Shown here in pieces: positions 37,117 to 46,451 of a stretch of DNA of 64,000 bases. Position 1 is the first letter of the stretch, and each line of letters begins with the position of its first letter. Below the pieces are notes generated by a model. It was not told the DNA's origin, ran no database searches, and saw only the letters and a list, made by a program, of their open reading frames with translations. This DNA is from Microbacterium sp. Root180. Lineage in GTDB: Bacteria; Actinomycetota; Actinomycetes; Actinomycetales; Microbacteriaceae. The stretch covers positions 1,316,876-1,380,875 of the forward strand of contig NZ_LMHS01000003.1 in the NCBI RefSeq assembly GCF_001428485.1, written 5' to 3'. A program made the position numbers and the translations under genes.

Positions 37117-38391
37117 GTGAACTCACGTGCCTTCCGCCGAAGCGCCGTAGCGGTCGCCGCATTCTCGGCCACCGCCATCGTTCTCGCCGGCTGCGCCGGT
37201 GGAGGCGGCGGTGAGCCTTCGGCCGACCCCGACGAGCCCATCACGCTCACCATCGCCACGTTCAACGACTTCGGCTACACCGATGAACTCCTCCAGGAGT
37301 ACATGGACGAGAACCCGAACGTGACCATCGTCCACAACCGCGCCGCCGAGTCCGGCGACGCACGTGCGAACTACTTCCAGAAGCTCGGCAAGGAGGGTCT
37401 CGCCGACATCGAAGCCGTCGAGATCGACTGGTTCGCCGAGGCGATGCAGTACTCCGACCTCCTCGCCGAGGCGCCCGACAGCGTCAAGGGCCGCTGGCTC
37501 GACTGGAAGGAAGCCGCCGCGACCGACGGCGACGGCCGACTGGTCGGCTTCGGCACCGACATCGGACCGCAGGGCATCTGCTACCGCGCCGACCTCTTCG
37601 AGGCCGCGGGGCTCCCCAGCGACCGTGAAGCCGTCGCCGAGCTCTTCAACGGCGACTGGGAGAACTACCTCGACGTCGCCGACCAGTACAAGGCAGCCAC
37701 GGGCAAGCCGATGATCGACTCGGCGAACTCGGTGCTCCAGGGCATCGTCAACCAGATGGAGTTCACGTACACCGAGCCCGACGGCACGATCATCGCGACC
37801 GAGAACCCTGACATCGAGGCCGCGTACGACCTCGTGACCGAGCGCGCCGTGCCCAACTCGGCGTACCCCGGACAGTGGTCGGACGACTGGTTCGCCTCGA
37901 TGGCCAACGGCGAGTTCGCCACCATGCTGTGCCCGGGCTGGATGCTCGGTGTCATCTCGGGCAACGCGCCCGACGTGACCGGGTGGGACATCGCCGATGT
38001 CTTCCCGAACGGCGGCGGCAACTGGGGCGGCTCGTACCTGACCGTTCCGGCCAACGGCGCCAACGTCGACGCTGCGCTGCAGCTCGCCGACTGGCTCACT
38101 GCTCCCGAGCAGCAGGTCAAGGCGTTCACCAACGCCGGCACCTTCCCGAGCCAGATCGAGGCGTACGAGGACCCGGCGCTCACCGACGCGACGAACGAGT
38201 ACTTCAACGACGCTCCCACCGGTCAGATCCTCAGCCAGCGCGCTGAGGCTGTGACGGTCGCCCCCTACAAGGACGCGAGCTACTTCAAGTACCACGACGC
38301 ACTCCAGAACGCCGTCACGCGTGTCTTCGACGGTGTCGAGGACCAGCAGACGTCGTGGGACACCTGGGTGGCCGAGGTCGAGGCCTTCTGA
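37117..38391 (+). CDS. cebE: Cellobiose ABC transporter substrate-binding lipoprotein
   Basis: Extracellular sugar-binding protein of family 1, 424 residues. A lipoprotein signal ends in the lipobox VLAGC with Cys 26, followed by a Gly-rich linker. The mature protein has typical solute-binding blocks (ITLTIATFNDFGYTDELLQE, LVGFGTDIGPQGICYRADLF, TSWDTWVAEVEAF). GTG 37117 is chosen for AAAGGAG at 37105-37111. It feeds cellobiose or cello-oligosaccharides to the CebFG permease; that substrate rests on the CebR operators, the GH1 gene and gene order. Confidence 0.92.
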   Translation: MNSRAFRRSAVAVAAFSATAIVLAGCAGGGGGEPSADPDEPITLTIATFNDFGYTDELLQEYMDENPNVTIVHNRAAESGDARANYFQKLGKEGLADIEAVEIDWFAEAMQYSDLLAEAPDSVKGRWLDWKEAAATDGDGRLVGFGTDIGPQGICYRADLFEAAGLPSDREAVAELFNGDWENYLDVADQYKAATGKPMIDSANSVLQGIVNQMEFTYTEPDGTIIATENPDIEAAYDLVTERAVPNSAYPGQWSDDWFASMANGEFATMLCPGWMLGVISGNAPDVTGWDIADVFPNGGGNWGGSYLTVPANGANVDAALQLADWLTAPEQQVKAFTNAGTFPSQIEAYEDPALTDATNEYFNDAPTGQILSQRAEAVTVAPYKDASYFKYHDALQNAVTRVFDGVEDQQTSWDTWVAEVEAF

Positions 38392-38439
38392 TAGGCCAGC
38401 ACTGACAGCTTCGACCGCTCGCCCGGTCGAGGCCTGAGA

Positions 38440-38480
38440 GGAGGAGTGTGTGCGGGCCTTCCGCCCGCGCACACTCCTCC
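38440..38480 (+). terminator. Strong hairpin between cebE and cebF
   Basis: Arms 38440-38457 and 38463-38480 form an 18-bp stem with one G-U pair and a 5-base loop. There is no T-run. It probably protects or partly terminates the cebE message so that binding protein is made in excess of permease. Confidence 0.7.
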
Positions 38481-38518
38481 CACCCCCCTCGAACCTCGAC
38501 ACCGAATCGGAGCAGCCG

Positions 38519-39541
38519 GTGACCTCGACCGCAACCCGCCCCGCGGCATCCGGGCCGACAGGTCGGCCCTCTCCCGAACGCCAGCCCCGGGTGATCTCCT
38601 TCTCCCACCGCCTGAGCAAGTGGGATCTGAAGTTCTCGCCCTTCCTCTACATCTCGCCGTTCTTCATCGTGTTCGCGATCGTGGGTCTCTTCCCCATCGC
38701 CTACACCGCGGTGATCTCGTTCCAGGATTGGGACCTGGTCCGCAACTCCGGTGAGTTCGTGGGCTTCGAGCAGTACATCTGGATCCTCCAGAACCCGCAG
38801 TTCTGGACGGCTCTGCGCAACACCTTCAGCATCTTCCTGCTGTCCACGGTGCCGCAGCTGGTCCTCGCGGTGTTCATCGCCGCGATGCTCGACCGCAACA
38901 TCCGCTCCAAGACCTTCTGGCGCATGGGCGTCCTGCTCCCCTACGTCATGGCCCCTGTCGCCGTCGCGCTGATCTTCAGCAACATGTTCGGCGACAACCA
39001 CGGCCTGGTGAACAACATCCTCACCGACATCGGCCTGCAGCCGATCCCGTGGCACAAGGACCCGTTCTGGAGCCACGTCGCCATCGCGACGATGGTGAAC
39101 TTCCGCTGGACCGGCTACAACGCGCTGATCCTGCTCGCCGCGATGCAGGCGATCCCGCGGGACTACTACGAGGCCGCGACCGTGGACGGAGCCGGAGCGT
39201 TCCGCCAGTTCACCGCGATCACCGTGCCGTCGCTGCGACCCACACTCATCTTCGTGATCATCACCTCGACGATCGGCGGTCTGCAGATCTTCGACGAGCC
39301 GCGCATGTACGACAACACCGGCGAGGGCGGCGCCGCGCAGCAGTGGCTCACGATCACGCTGTTCCTCTACAACATCGGCTGGCGCGAGTGGAACTTCGGC
39401 CGGGCCGCAGCGCTCGCGTGGATCCTGTTCCTCATCATCCTCGTGATCGGCTTGATCAACCTCGCGGTCACGCGCCGGCTCGTCCGGGACGAGGGCGGCC
39501 GAGGCGTGACGGCACCGCGCAGAAAGGGCTTCCGCCGATGA
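38519..39541 (+). CDS. cebF: Cellobiose ABC transporter permease CebF
   Basis: MalF-type permease, 340 residues with six membrane helices after a polar N terminus of about 40 residues. The cytoplasmic EAA loop reads YYEAATVDGAGAFRQFTAIT, where the ATPase docks. GTG 38519 has GGAG six bases upstream; an earlier GTG at 38450 lies in the hairpin and is unlikely. The stop overlaps cebG (ATGA). Confidence 0.93.
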   Translation: MTSTATRPAASGPTGRPSPERQPRVISFSHRLSKWDLKFSPFLYISPFFIVFAIVGLFPIAYTAVISFQDWDLVRNSGEFVGFEQYIWILQNPQFWTALRNTFSIFLLSTVPQLVLAVFIAAMLDRNIRSKTFWRMGVLLPYVMAPVAVALIFSNMFGDNHGLVNNILTDIGLQPIPWHKDPFWSHVAIATMVNFRWTGYNALILLAAMQAIPRDYYEAATVDGAGAFRQFTAITVPSLRPTLIFVIITSTIGGLQIFDEPRMYDNTGEGGAAQQWLTITLFLYNIGWREWNFGRAAALAWILFLIILVIGLINLAVTRRLVRDEGGRGVTAPRRKGFRR

Positions 39542-40455
39542 GTACGACTCCTCCGATCGCGATGGTCGAGCAGACCGTCGCCACCGCCGGCATCGCCGAA
39601 GGCGGGCGCCGCAATCGCACCACCAAGATCCGCGGCTACCGCGCAGGGTTCTGGGTGTACGTCGGACTCGGCGTGGTGCTGCTCTCGGCAGTCTTCCCCT
39701 ACTACTGGTCGTTCCTCATCGGCTCGGGCGACTCGTCGACGATCAACGACCCGAACATGTCGTGGATCCCCGGCGGCAACTTCATCGCCAACGCCGCATC
39801 GGTCGTGAACGACCCGGCCGTCAACTTCTGGCCGGCGCTGTGGAACTCCATCTACAGTTCGACGCTCATCGCGGCCGCCGTCGTCATCACCTCGACGCTC
39901 GCCGGCTGGGCGTTCGCGAAGCTCCGCTTCCGCGGCAGCAAGGCGCTGCTCATCTTCGTCGTCGCGACGATGGCCATTCCGATGCAGCTCGGCGTGGTGC
40001 CGCTCTACATCCTGTTCGCCGACCTCGGCTGGACCGGGCAGATCGGCGCGATCATCATCCCGGCGCTGACGAGTGCCTTCGGCGTCTTCTGGATGACGCA
40101 GTATCTGCAGCAGTCCGTGCCCGACGAGCTGATCGAAGCAGCGCGCGTGGACGGCGCCTCGATGATCCGCACGTTCTGGGTGATCGGCGTGACCGCCGCT
40201 CGCCCGGCAGCGGCGATGCTGTTCCTGTTCACCTTCGTGGGTGCGTGGAACAACTTCTTCTGGCCCTTCATCGTGCTGGACCGCCAGAACCCCACCCTCC
40301 CGGTGGCGCTCTCGCTGCTGCAGTCGAACTACTTCGTGGACTACTCCATCGTGCTGGCGGGCGTGCTGCTGTCGACCATTCCGCTGCTGATCCTGTTCGC
40401 CGTGGCGGGCAAGCAGCTCGTGAGCGGCATCATGGCGGGCGCCGTCAAGGGCTGA
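39538..40455 (+). CDS. cebG: Cellobiose ABC transporter permease CebG
   Basis: MalG-type permease, 305 residues with six membrane helices. The EAA loop is ELIEAARVDGASMIRTFWVI. No ATPase gene is in the operon, so a shared MsiK-like ATPase elsewhere must energise it, as in Streptomyces. Confidence 0.93.
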   Translation: MSTTPPIAMVEQTVATAGIAEGGRRNRTTKIRGYRAGFWVYVGLGVVLLSAVFPYYWSFLIGSGDSSTINDPNMSWIPGGNFIANAASVVNDPAVNFWPALWNSIYSSTLIAAAVVITSTLAGWAFAKLRFRGSKALLIFVVATMAIPMQLGVVPLYILFADLGWTGQIGAIIIPALTSAFGVFWMTQYLQQSVPDELIEAARVDGASMIRTFWVIGVTAARPAAAMLFLFTFVGAWNNFFWPFIVLDRQNPTLPVALSLLQSNYFVDYSIVLAGVLLSTIPLLILFAVAGKQLVSGIMAGAVKG

Positions 40456-40509
40456 GCCCGGCATCCCTCCGCCTGTGAACATCACCATCCCAGAGAGGAC
40501 GCCGTCCGC

Positions 40510-41979
40510 ATGACCGCGACCACCGCGCGCGCCTTCCCGTCGAACTTCCTGTTCGGCGCGGCCACCGCCGCCTTCCAGATCGAGGGCGCCGCACACGAGG
40601 ACGGCCGCCGCGACTCGATCTGGGACGCGTTCTGCCGCGTTCCGGGAGCCGTCATCAACGCCGACAACGGCGACGTGGCGTGCGATCACTACCACCGGTA
40701 CGGCGACGACGTGGCGCTGATGAAGTCGATGGGCCTGCAGACCTACCGCTTCTCCACCTCGTGGTCGCGTGTGCGCCCCGACGGCGGCGCACTCAACCTC
40801 CAGGGCATCGACTTCTACAAGCGCCTGGTCGACGAGCTGCTGGATGCCGACATCCTGCCCTGGCTCACGCTGTACCACTGGGACCTGCCGCAGGCGCTCC
40901 AGGACAAGGGCGGCTGGGCGAACCGCGACACCGCCGATCTGTTCACCGAGTACGCGCTCGACATGTACGACGCCCTCGGCGACCGCGTCAACGTGTGGAC
41001 GACGCTGAACGAGCCGTGGTGCTCGTCGTTCCTCAGCTACACCGCCGGTCTCCACGCGCCGGGTCACTACAGCGTCACGGAGGGCGTGCTCGCCGCGCAC
41101 CACCTCCTGCTCGGTCACGGCCAGGCGGTGCGCGAGCTGCGCGCGCGCGACGCGTCGCTCAACCTCGGGATCACGCTGAACCTGACCGTCGCAGACCCGG
41201 TCGACGTCGACGACGCCGCGGACCTGGATGCTGCCCGCCGCATCGACGGGCAGTTCAACCGGTGGTTCCTCGACCCGATCTTCCGGGGCCAGTACCCCGC
41301 GGACGTCGTCGAAGACATCCGCGCGGTCGACGCGGGCGCGATCGAGGCGCTGCAGGCAGCCGTGCGCCCGGGCGACCTCGAAGCCATCTCGACGTCCATC
41401 GACACGCTCGGGGTGAACTACTACCACGGCGAGTTCGTCGGAGGTCATGCGCCGGCGGTCCCCCCGACCGGGGGCGACGCGCCCACGGACCGGCCCGGCC
41501 GCTCTCCCTTCCCCTCGCATGAGGGCATCTACTGGCACGAGCGCGGGCTGCCGCGCACCCCGATGCACTGGGAGGTGCAGCCCGAGGGGCTCACCCGGCT
41601 GCTGAAGCGCGTGTGGGACGAGTATGCCCAGCCGGCAGGCACGACGCTCTTCGTCACCGAGAACGGCGCTGCCTACGACGACGAGCGTGTGGTGGAAGGC
41701 GGCGAGGTGCGGGTGCACGACGCCGATCGCGCGGACTTCGTGACCTCCCATCTCGGTGCGATCCTCGATGCGGTGGAAGCCGGCGTGGATGTGCGGGGAT
41801 ACTTCTACTGGTCGCTGCTCGATAACTTCGAGTGGGCGTGGGGCTACGAGAAGCGCTTCGGCATCGTGCGGGTGGACTACGACACGCAGCTGCGGACCGT
41901 CAAGGACAGCGGCCGTGAGTACAGCCGGATCATCGCCGCGCGGGCGCTCGACCGGAATGAGGCGGCCGTTCGGTCGTAG
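40510..41979 (+). CDS. bglC: GH1 beta-glucosidase
   Basis: Cytoplasmic family 1 glycoside hydrolase of 489 residues, cutting cellobiose to glucose. Begins TARAFPSNFLFGAATAAFQI. Acid/base Glu 168 lies in TLNEPW, nucleophile Glu 384 in FVTENGAAY, and the aglycone end WSLLDNFEWAWGYEKRFG is intact. It follows cebG by 54 bases with AGAGAGGA upstream. It completes the import-then-hydrolysis pathway. Confidence 0.95.
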   Translation: MTATTARAFPSNFLFGAATAAFQIEGAAHEDGRRDSIWDAFCRVPGAVINADNGDVACDHYHRYGDDVALMKSMGLQTYRFSTSWSRVRPDGGALNLQGIDFYKRLVDELLDADILPWLTLYHWDLPQALQDKGGWANRDTADLFTEYALDMYDALGDRVNVWTTLNEPWCSSFLSYTAGLHAPGHYSVTEGVLAAHHLLLGHGQAVRELRARDASLNLGITLNLTVADPVDVDDAADLDAARRIDGQFNRWFLDPIFRGQYPADVVEDIRAVDAGAIEALQAAVRPGDLEAISTSIDTLGVNYYHGEFVGGHAPAVPPTGGDAPTDRPGRSPFPSHEGIYWHERGLPRTPMHWEVQPEGLTRLLKRVWDEYAQPAGTTLFVTENGAAYDDERVVEGGEVRVHDADRADFVTSHLGAILDAVEAGVDVRGYFYWSLLDNFEWAWGYEKRFGIVRVDYDTQLRTVKDSGREYSRIIAARALDRNEAAVRS

Positions 41980-42019
41980 CATCCACAGGGGTCGAAGCAT
42001 CCGGAAGGGAAGCAGGGAC

Positions 42020-43033
42020 ATGACGACGGACGCGCTGCGCGGGACGGTCACGATCGAGGAGGTCGCCGCGGCCGCGGGGGTCTCGCGGTCGACGGTCTCG
42101 CGCGTCGTGAACGGCTCCACCGCCGTCAGTCCCGAGGCGCTGGAGGCGGTCACGAAGGCGATCGCCGATCTCAACTACGTGCCCAACCGGGCGGCGCGCT
42201 CGCTGGCGAGCCGCCAGACCCACGCGATCGCCCTCGTCGTGCCCGAGGACACCACCCGGTTCTTCGGCGACCCCTTCTTCGCCGCGATCGTGTCGGGCAT
42301 CAACGCGCGGCTGAGCCGTTCGGACTACGTGCTCAACCTCTTCATCGCCAACGACGATCCGGGCGACAAGACGACCAGCTACGTGCGCAGCGGCGCCGTC
42401 GACGGGGCGATCATCGTGTCGCACCACACGAGCGACCTCTTCATCGACCGCATCGCGAACGCCGTGCCCGTGGTCTACGGCGGCCGTCCGGTGCGCGAGC
42501 GCGAGCGCGACTACTACGTCGACGTCGACAATGTGCGCGGCGGCCACGACGCGACCACGTACCTGATCGAGCGCGGTCACCGGAATATCGCCAGCATCAC
42601 CGGCCCGCTGACGATGCCCGCCGGTGTCGACCGCCTGCAGGGCTACCGCGACGCCCTGCGCGCCTGGGATCTGCCCGAAGGGGCGATCGCCGACGGCAAC
42701 TTCACCGCTGACGGCGGGGCCGATGCGATGCGGCGCATCCTCGAGGCCGGGGAGCGGCCCGACGCCGTGTTCGTCGCGAGCGACCTCATGGCACGGGGCG
42801 CGCTCACCGTGATCGCAGCCGCCGGCCTGCGCGTGCCCGAGGACATCGCGATCATGGGCTTCGACGACTCGCCGGTCGCGACCTCGGTCGAGCCGCTGCT
42901 GACGACGATGCGTCAGCCCTCGTTCGCCCAGGGGGAGCGCATGGCGACCGTGCTCCTCGACCTCCTCGCAGGGCGGCATCCGCGCCACGTCACGATCCTC
43001 GAGACCGAGCTCGTCGTCCGCGAATCCGTCTGA
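42020..43033 (+). CDS. cebR: LacI family repressor CebR
   Basis: A 337-residue LacI/GalR regulator. The helix-turn-helix reads TIEEVAAAAGVSRSTVSRVV, with linker YVPNRAARSLASRQT, and a sugar-binding domain follows to the end. As last gene of the operon it would be under its own control through the three TGGGAGCGCTCCCA sites. In the known family cellobiose or cellotriose releases the repressor. ATG 42020 has AGGGA upstream. There is no separate operator in the 40-base gap after bglC. Confidence 0.93.
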   Translation: MTTDALRGTVTIEEVAAAAGVSRSTVSRVVNGSTAVSPEALEAVTKAIADLNYVPNRAARSLASRQTHAIALVVPEDTTRFFGDPFFAAIVSGINARLSRSDYVLNLFIANDDPGDKTTSYVRSGAVDGAIIVSHHTSDLFIDRIANAVPVVYGGRPVRERERDYYVDVDNVRGGHDATTYLIERGHRNIASITGPLTMPAGVDRLQGYRDALRAWDLPEGAIADGNFTADGGADAMRRILEAGERPDAVFVASDLMARGALTVIAAAGLRVPEDIAIMGFDDSPVATSVEPLLTTMRQPSFAQGERMATVLLDLLAGRHPRHVTILETELVVRESV

Positions 43034-43061
43034 CGGGTCCTCCTCCTGAGGGTGGGCCCGT

Positions 43062-43931
43062 TCAGCCGCGGCCGGGCGCGGTCGCCTGCAGCAGATTCGC
43101 CCACGGGTCGTCGAATCGCACGGTGCGACCGTCGTCTCTCACGTCGATCCCGTGGTGCCGCAGCCGCTCGGTGAGCGAGTTCAGCGCGTCGTCGTCGGGC
43201 AGCGCCAGGTCGACGCGGCCGAGGCCGAGTGCCGGCATCCGCGGCCCAGCCCCGCGCGAGTTCCACACGTTCATCGCCATGTGGTGGTGGTAGCCGCCCG
43301 CGCTCATGAACACTGCCTGGTCGCCGAGCGCCGCCGTCTCGTCGAATCCGAGGGCGTCGACGTAGAAGGATCGGGCGTTGGCGACATCCCCCACCGATAG
43401 GTGGACGTGGCCGACGGATGCCGCGTCCCCGGCGGTCGCGCCGAGTGACGCCTCTTCGGTCAGGTGCTCGCCGAGGAAGCCGTTCGGGTCGAGGAACAGC
43501 GTGCCCATCTCGATGCTGCCGTGAGTCCAGGACCATTCGGTGCGGGCGCGGTCCCAGTACAGCTCGATGCCGTTGCCCTCCGGGTCGGTGAAGTAGAACG
43601 CCTGGCTGACGAGGTGATCGGCCGAACCGGTGAACGTGCCGGGAGCGTGCCGGGCGACGCTGTAGAGCGCGGCCGCGAGGGCGGCCTGCGTCTCGAACAG
43701 GATCGCGGTGTGGAAGAGTCCCGCCGAACCCGACGTCGCGTGCCGCAGCGCGGGCTCGTGGCGCAGCACCACGATCGGCCGGCCCGCACGACCGAGCGTG
43801 AAGGTGTCGCCGTCGGCCGTGAGCACCTGGAGAGTGACGACGTCGCGGTAGTAAGCCGTCATGGCATCCAGATCGCCGACGAGCAGCGTCACGGGTCCCA
43901 TGCCGGTGTCGGCCGCGAGCTTCTCATTCAT
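43062..43931 (-). CDS. VOC family protein (catechol-2,3-dioxygenase-like)
   Basis: A 289-residue protein with two glyoxalase/dioxygenase (VOC) modules, about residues 8-125 and 165-285. Metal-site positions include His in LFHTAILFE, Glu in FYFTDPEGNGIELYWDRART, and VGHVHLSVGDV with HHHMAMNVW in the second half. The form resembles CatE-like extradiol dioxygenases. Substrate unknown. A palindrome CATTCATGTGAATG covers ATG 43931 and might be an operator; it may also be chance. Confidence 0.85.
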   Translation of the reverse strand: MNEKLAADTGMGPVTLLVGDLDAMTAYYRDVVTLQVLTADGDTFTLGRAGRPIVVLRHEPALRHATSGSAGLFHTAILFETQAALAAALYSVARHAPGTFTGSADHLVSQAFYFTDPEGNGIELYWDRARTEWSWTHGSIEMGTLFLDPNGFLGEHLTEEASLGATAGDAASVGHVHLSVGDVANARSFYVDALGFDETAALGDQAVFMSAGGYHHHMAMNVWNSRGAGPRMPALGLGRVDLALPDDDALNSLTERLRHHGIDVRDDGRTVRFDDPWANLLQATAPGRG

Positions 43932-44065
43932 GTGAATGGACAACGCCGTGCACCGGCCCCTCATTCCCGGGAGGACATTGCCCTCGCCGCCTCCCTTCCG
44001 AGAAGCTGGAGCCGCGCTCTCGGGTCTCGATGGGCGACGGACGTGATCGAGCCGACGGAGCCTGC

Positions 44066-44875
44066 GTGACAGAACCACCCCCTTCGGCGGGAGCCTCTCC
44101 TTCCTCCGCGGCGCCGTCCGAGCCCGCCGCACTCGAGCTGCGGCAGCTGTACAAGCGGTTCGGTGACAAGATCGCGGTGGACGGCATCAGCCTGACCGTT
44201 CCGGCCGGGTCGTTCTACGGGCTCGTCGGGCCCAACGGCGCGGGCAAGACGACGACGCTCTCGATGGCGACCGGTCTGCTCACCCCTGACGCGGGGAGCG
44301 CGTTCGTCCACGGCACCGACGTGTGGCGGAACCCCGTCGCCGCGAAGGCGATGGTGGGCAACCTCGCTGACGGCGTCAAGCTCTTCGACCGGCTGACGGG
44401 TGAGCAGCTCGTCACCTACACCGGCCTGCTGTTCGGCCTCCGCCACGGCGAGATCGCCCAGCGGACGGCCGACCTGCTCGCCATGATGGACATGACGGAT
44501 GCCGCGGGCACGCTGGTCATCGACTACTCGGCCGGCATGACCAAGAAGATCGCGCTCGCCTGCGCCCTGGTCCACGCACCGCGCCTGCTCATCCTCGACG
44601 AGCCGTTCGAATCCGTCGACCCGGTGTCGTCGGCGAACATCCAGGACATCCTCGCGGGGTACGTCGCCGGCGGCGGCACCGTCATCGTGTCGAGCCACTC
44701 CATGGACCTCGTGCAGCGCATGTGCGACCACGTCGCCATCGTGTCGGCGGGCAGGCTCCTCGTGGCCGGTCCGGTCGACGAAGTGCGCGGCGGGCAGTCG
44801 TTGCAGGACCGCTTCGTCGACCTGGTCGGAGGCCGCCATCATACGGAGGGACCGGCGTGGTTGCGACGCTCCTGA
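44066..44875 (+). CDS. ABC transporter ATP-binding protein
   Basis: A 269-residue ATPase. After a Pro/Ser-rich start of about 25 residues come Walker A GLVGPNGAGKTTTLS, signature YSAGMTKK, Walker B LLILDEPFESVD and the switch His in VSSHSMDL. GTG 44066 follows GGAG by five bases. It overlaps the permease gene by 19 bases. The pair is an exporter-type system; the cargo is unknown. Confidence 0.92.
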   Translation: MTEPPPSAGASPSSAAPSEPAALELRQLYKRFGDKIAVDGISLTVPAGSFYGLVGPNGAGKTTTLSMATGLLTPDAGSAFVHGTDVWRNPVAAKAMVGNLADGVKLFDRLTGEQLVTYTGLLFGLRHGEIAQRTADLLAMMDMTDAAGTLVIDYSAGMTKKIALACALVHAPRLLILDEPFESVDPVSSANIQDILAGYVAGGGTVIVSSHSMDLVQRMCDHVAIVSAGRLLVAGPVDEVRGGQSLQDRFVDLVGGRHHTEGPAWLRRS

Positions 44876-46431
44876 GACTGCGCTTCCGCGTCCTCGGCAA
44901 CCAGCTGGCCCGCCATCCCGCACAGCTCGTCGGCTTCATCATCGGCGCGCTGTACGGGGTGGGCCTGCTGGTCGGCGTCGTCATCGGTCTGGTGTTCCTC
45001 GGGTTCGGCGACCTGCCGACGGCGGCCGTCGTGATCACGGGGGTCGGCTGCCTCATCACCCTGGGCTGGGTGGTCGGGCCGCTGCTCCTGTTCGGCGTGG
45101 ACGCCACGCTCGACCCCGACCGTCTCGTCGCCTTTCCCATGACGCTCCGGCACATGATGATCGCACTGGCCCTCGCGGGAGTCACCGGGGTCCCCGGCAT
45201 CATCACCTCTCTCGCGGCGCTGGCCACCGTGGCCACGTGGGCGCACTGGCCGGCCGCGCTCCCGGCGTGGCTCGTCTGCGCACCGCTGGCTGCCGCGACC
45301 GCGATCGTCGCATCGCGAGCCACCGCCGCGCTCGCCGCGGGGATGAGCGGCCGGCGGCGGCTGCGCGAGGCATCCGGAATCCTCGTCTTCATCCCGCTGA
45401 TCCTCGCCGGCCCCATCCTCGCCGGGATGACGGCCGGTTTCGCGCTGAACATCGACTCGCTGCGCGACGTCGTCCGCGTACTGGGCTGGACGCCCCTGGG
45501 GGCGGCCTGGGCGGTGCCGTCCGATGCCGCAGCGGGCGATTGGCCCGCTGCGGCCGGAAAGCTCGTGGTCGCCGTCGGCACGCTCACGGCGCTGTGGGCG
45601 CTGTGGCGGTGGTCACTCGGTCGAGCGCTGGCGAGCCCGAGGCAGCGTACCGGGGGCAGCCTCGCGGCGGGGCGCATCGGCTGGTTCGGGCGGGTGCCGG
45701 CCAACGCCACCGGGGCGATCTTCGCGCGGACGCTCACGTACTGGATCCGCGATCCCCGCTACCTCCGCCAGCTCGTCGTCGTGCCCCTGGTCGCCGCGAT
45801 GCTCTGGCTGTATGTGCGGGACGGCGACGTCGTCCCGCTCGGTTTCGCGGCACCACTGATCGCCCTCTTCCTCGGCATGGTCTCGTATGCCGACATCTCG
45901 TACGACGGCACGGCGTTCGGTCTGCAGCTCGCCGCGGGCACGTCGGGGCGCGCGGACCGCGCCGGGCGGGCGCTGGCGGCCGGGGCCGTGGCCCTCCCCG
46001 CCCTCATCGTCGGCACGGCGATCCCTGCCGTGCTCTCTGGAGACGCGGCGCAGGCGCCCGGGATCCTCGGGATGTCCGTCGGAATCCTGCTGACCGGCTA
46101 CGGCGTCTGCGCCTTCACCTCTGCGGTGCTGGTCGTTCCGGTGCCGGGGTCCGACGACAACCCGTTCAAACGCGTCCCCGGCACGACGCTCCTGCAGAGC
46201 CTCGTCTTCCTGGGCGTCTCGCTCGGCGCGCTCGTCCTGGCGTCGCCGACGATCATCGCCGGCTCGATCGCGATCCTCACTGAGGACGCGGCCCTCGGCG
46301 CTGTCGCCGGGCTCGTCGGCATCGTGATGGGGACCGGCATCCTCGCCGCCGGCATCATCGTCGGCGGTCGCACCCTCGATCGCACCGGGCCGATGCTCCT
46401 CTCACGCCTGCGCGCGATGAAGAACGCCTGA
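44857..46431 (+). CDS. ABC transporter permease, multi-span membrane protein
   Basis: A 524-residue membrane protein with about 12 hydrophobic segments, starting VVATLLRLRFRVLGNQLARH. It has no ATPase motif; its partner is the overlapping gene upstream. GTG 44857 lies six bases after GGAGGG. The large permeases in this arrangement (ATPase then single big permease) are typical of actinobacterial ABC-2-like exporters. The 3' end converges with purC; a 7-bp stem (CGCCTGA/TCAGGCG) joins the two stop codons. Confidence 0.85.
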   Translation: MVATLLRLRFRVLGNQLARHPAQLVGFIIGALYGVGLLVGVVIGLVFLGFGDLPTAAVVITGVGCLITLGWVVGPLLLFGVDATLDPDRLVAFPMTLRHMMIALALAGVTGVPGIITSLAALATVATWAHWPAALPAWLVCAPLAAATAIVASRATAALAAGMSGRRRLREASGILVFIPLILAGPILAGMTAGFALNIDSLRDVVRVLGWTPLGAAWAVPSDAAAGDWPAAAGKLVVAVGTLTALWALWRWSLGRALASPRQRTGGSLAAGRIGWFGRVPANATGAIFARTLTYWIRDPRYLRQLVVVPLVAAMLWLYVRDGDVVPLGFAAPLIALFLGMVSYADISYDGTAFGLQLAAGTSGRADRAGRALAAGAVALPALIVGTAIPAVLSGDAAQAPGILGMSVGILLTGYGVCAFTSAVLVVPVPGSDDNPFKRVPGTTLLQSLVFLGVSLGALVLASPTIIAGSIAILTEDAALGAVAGLVGIVMGTGILAAGIIVGGRTLDRTGPMLLSRLRAMKNA

Positions 46432-46451
46432 CGAGACTTGCGAGACCGGGA

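Noticed and set aside
38450..38520. Longer N terminus for CebF from GTG 38450
   Set aside because: That codon lies in the left arm of the 18-bp hairpin, while GTG 38519 has a good GGAG site.
43925..43938. Palindrome CATTCATGTGAATG at the VOC gene start as a firm operator
   Set aside because: Short arms and no adjacent regulator gene; it may be chance.
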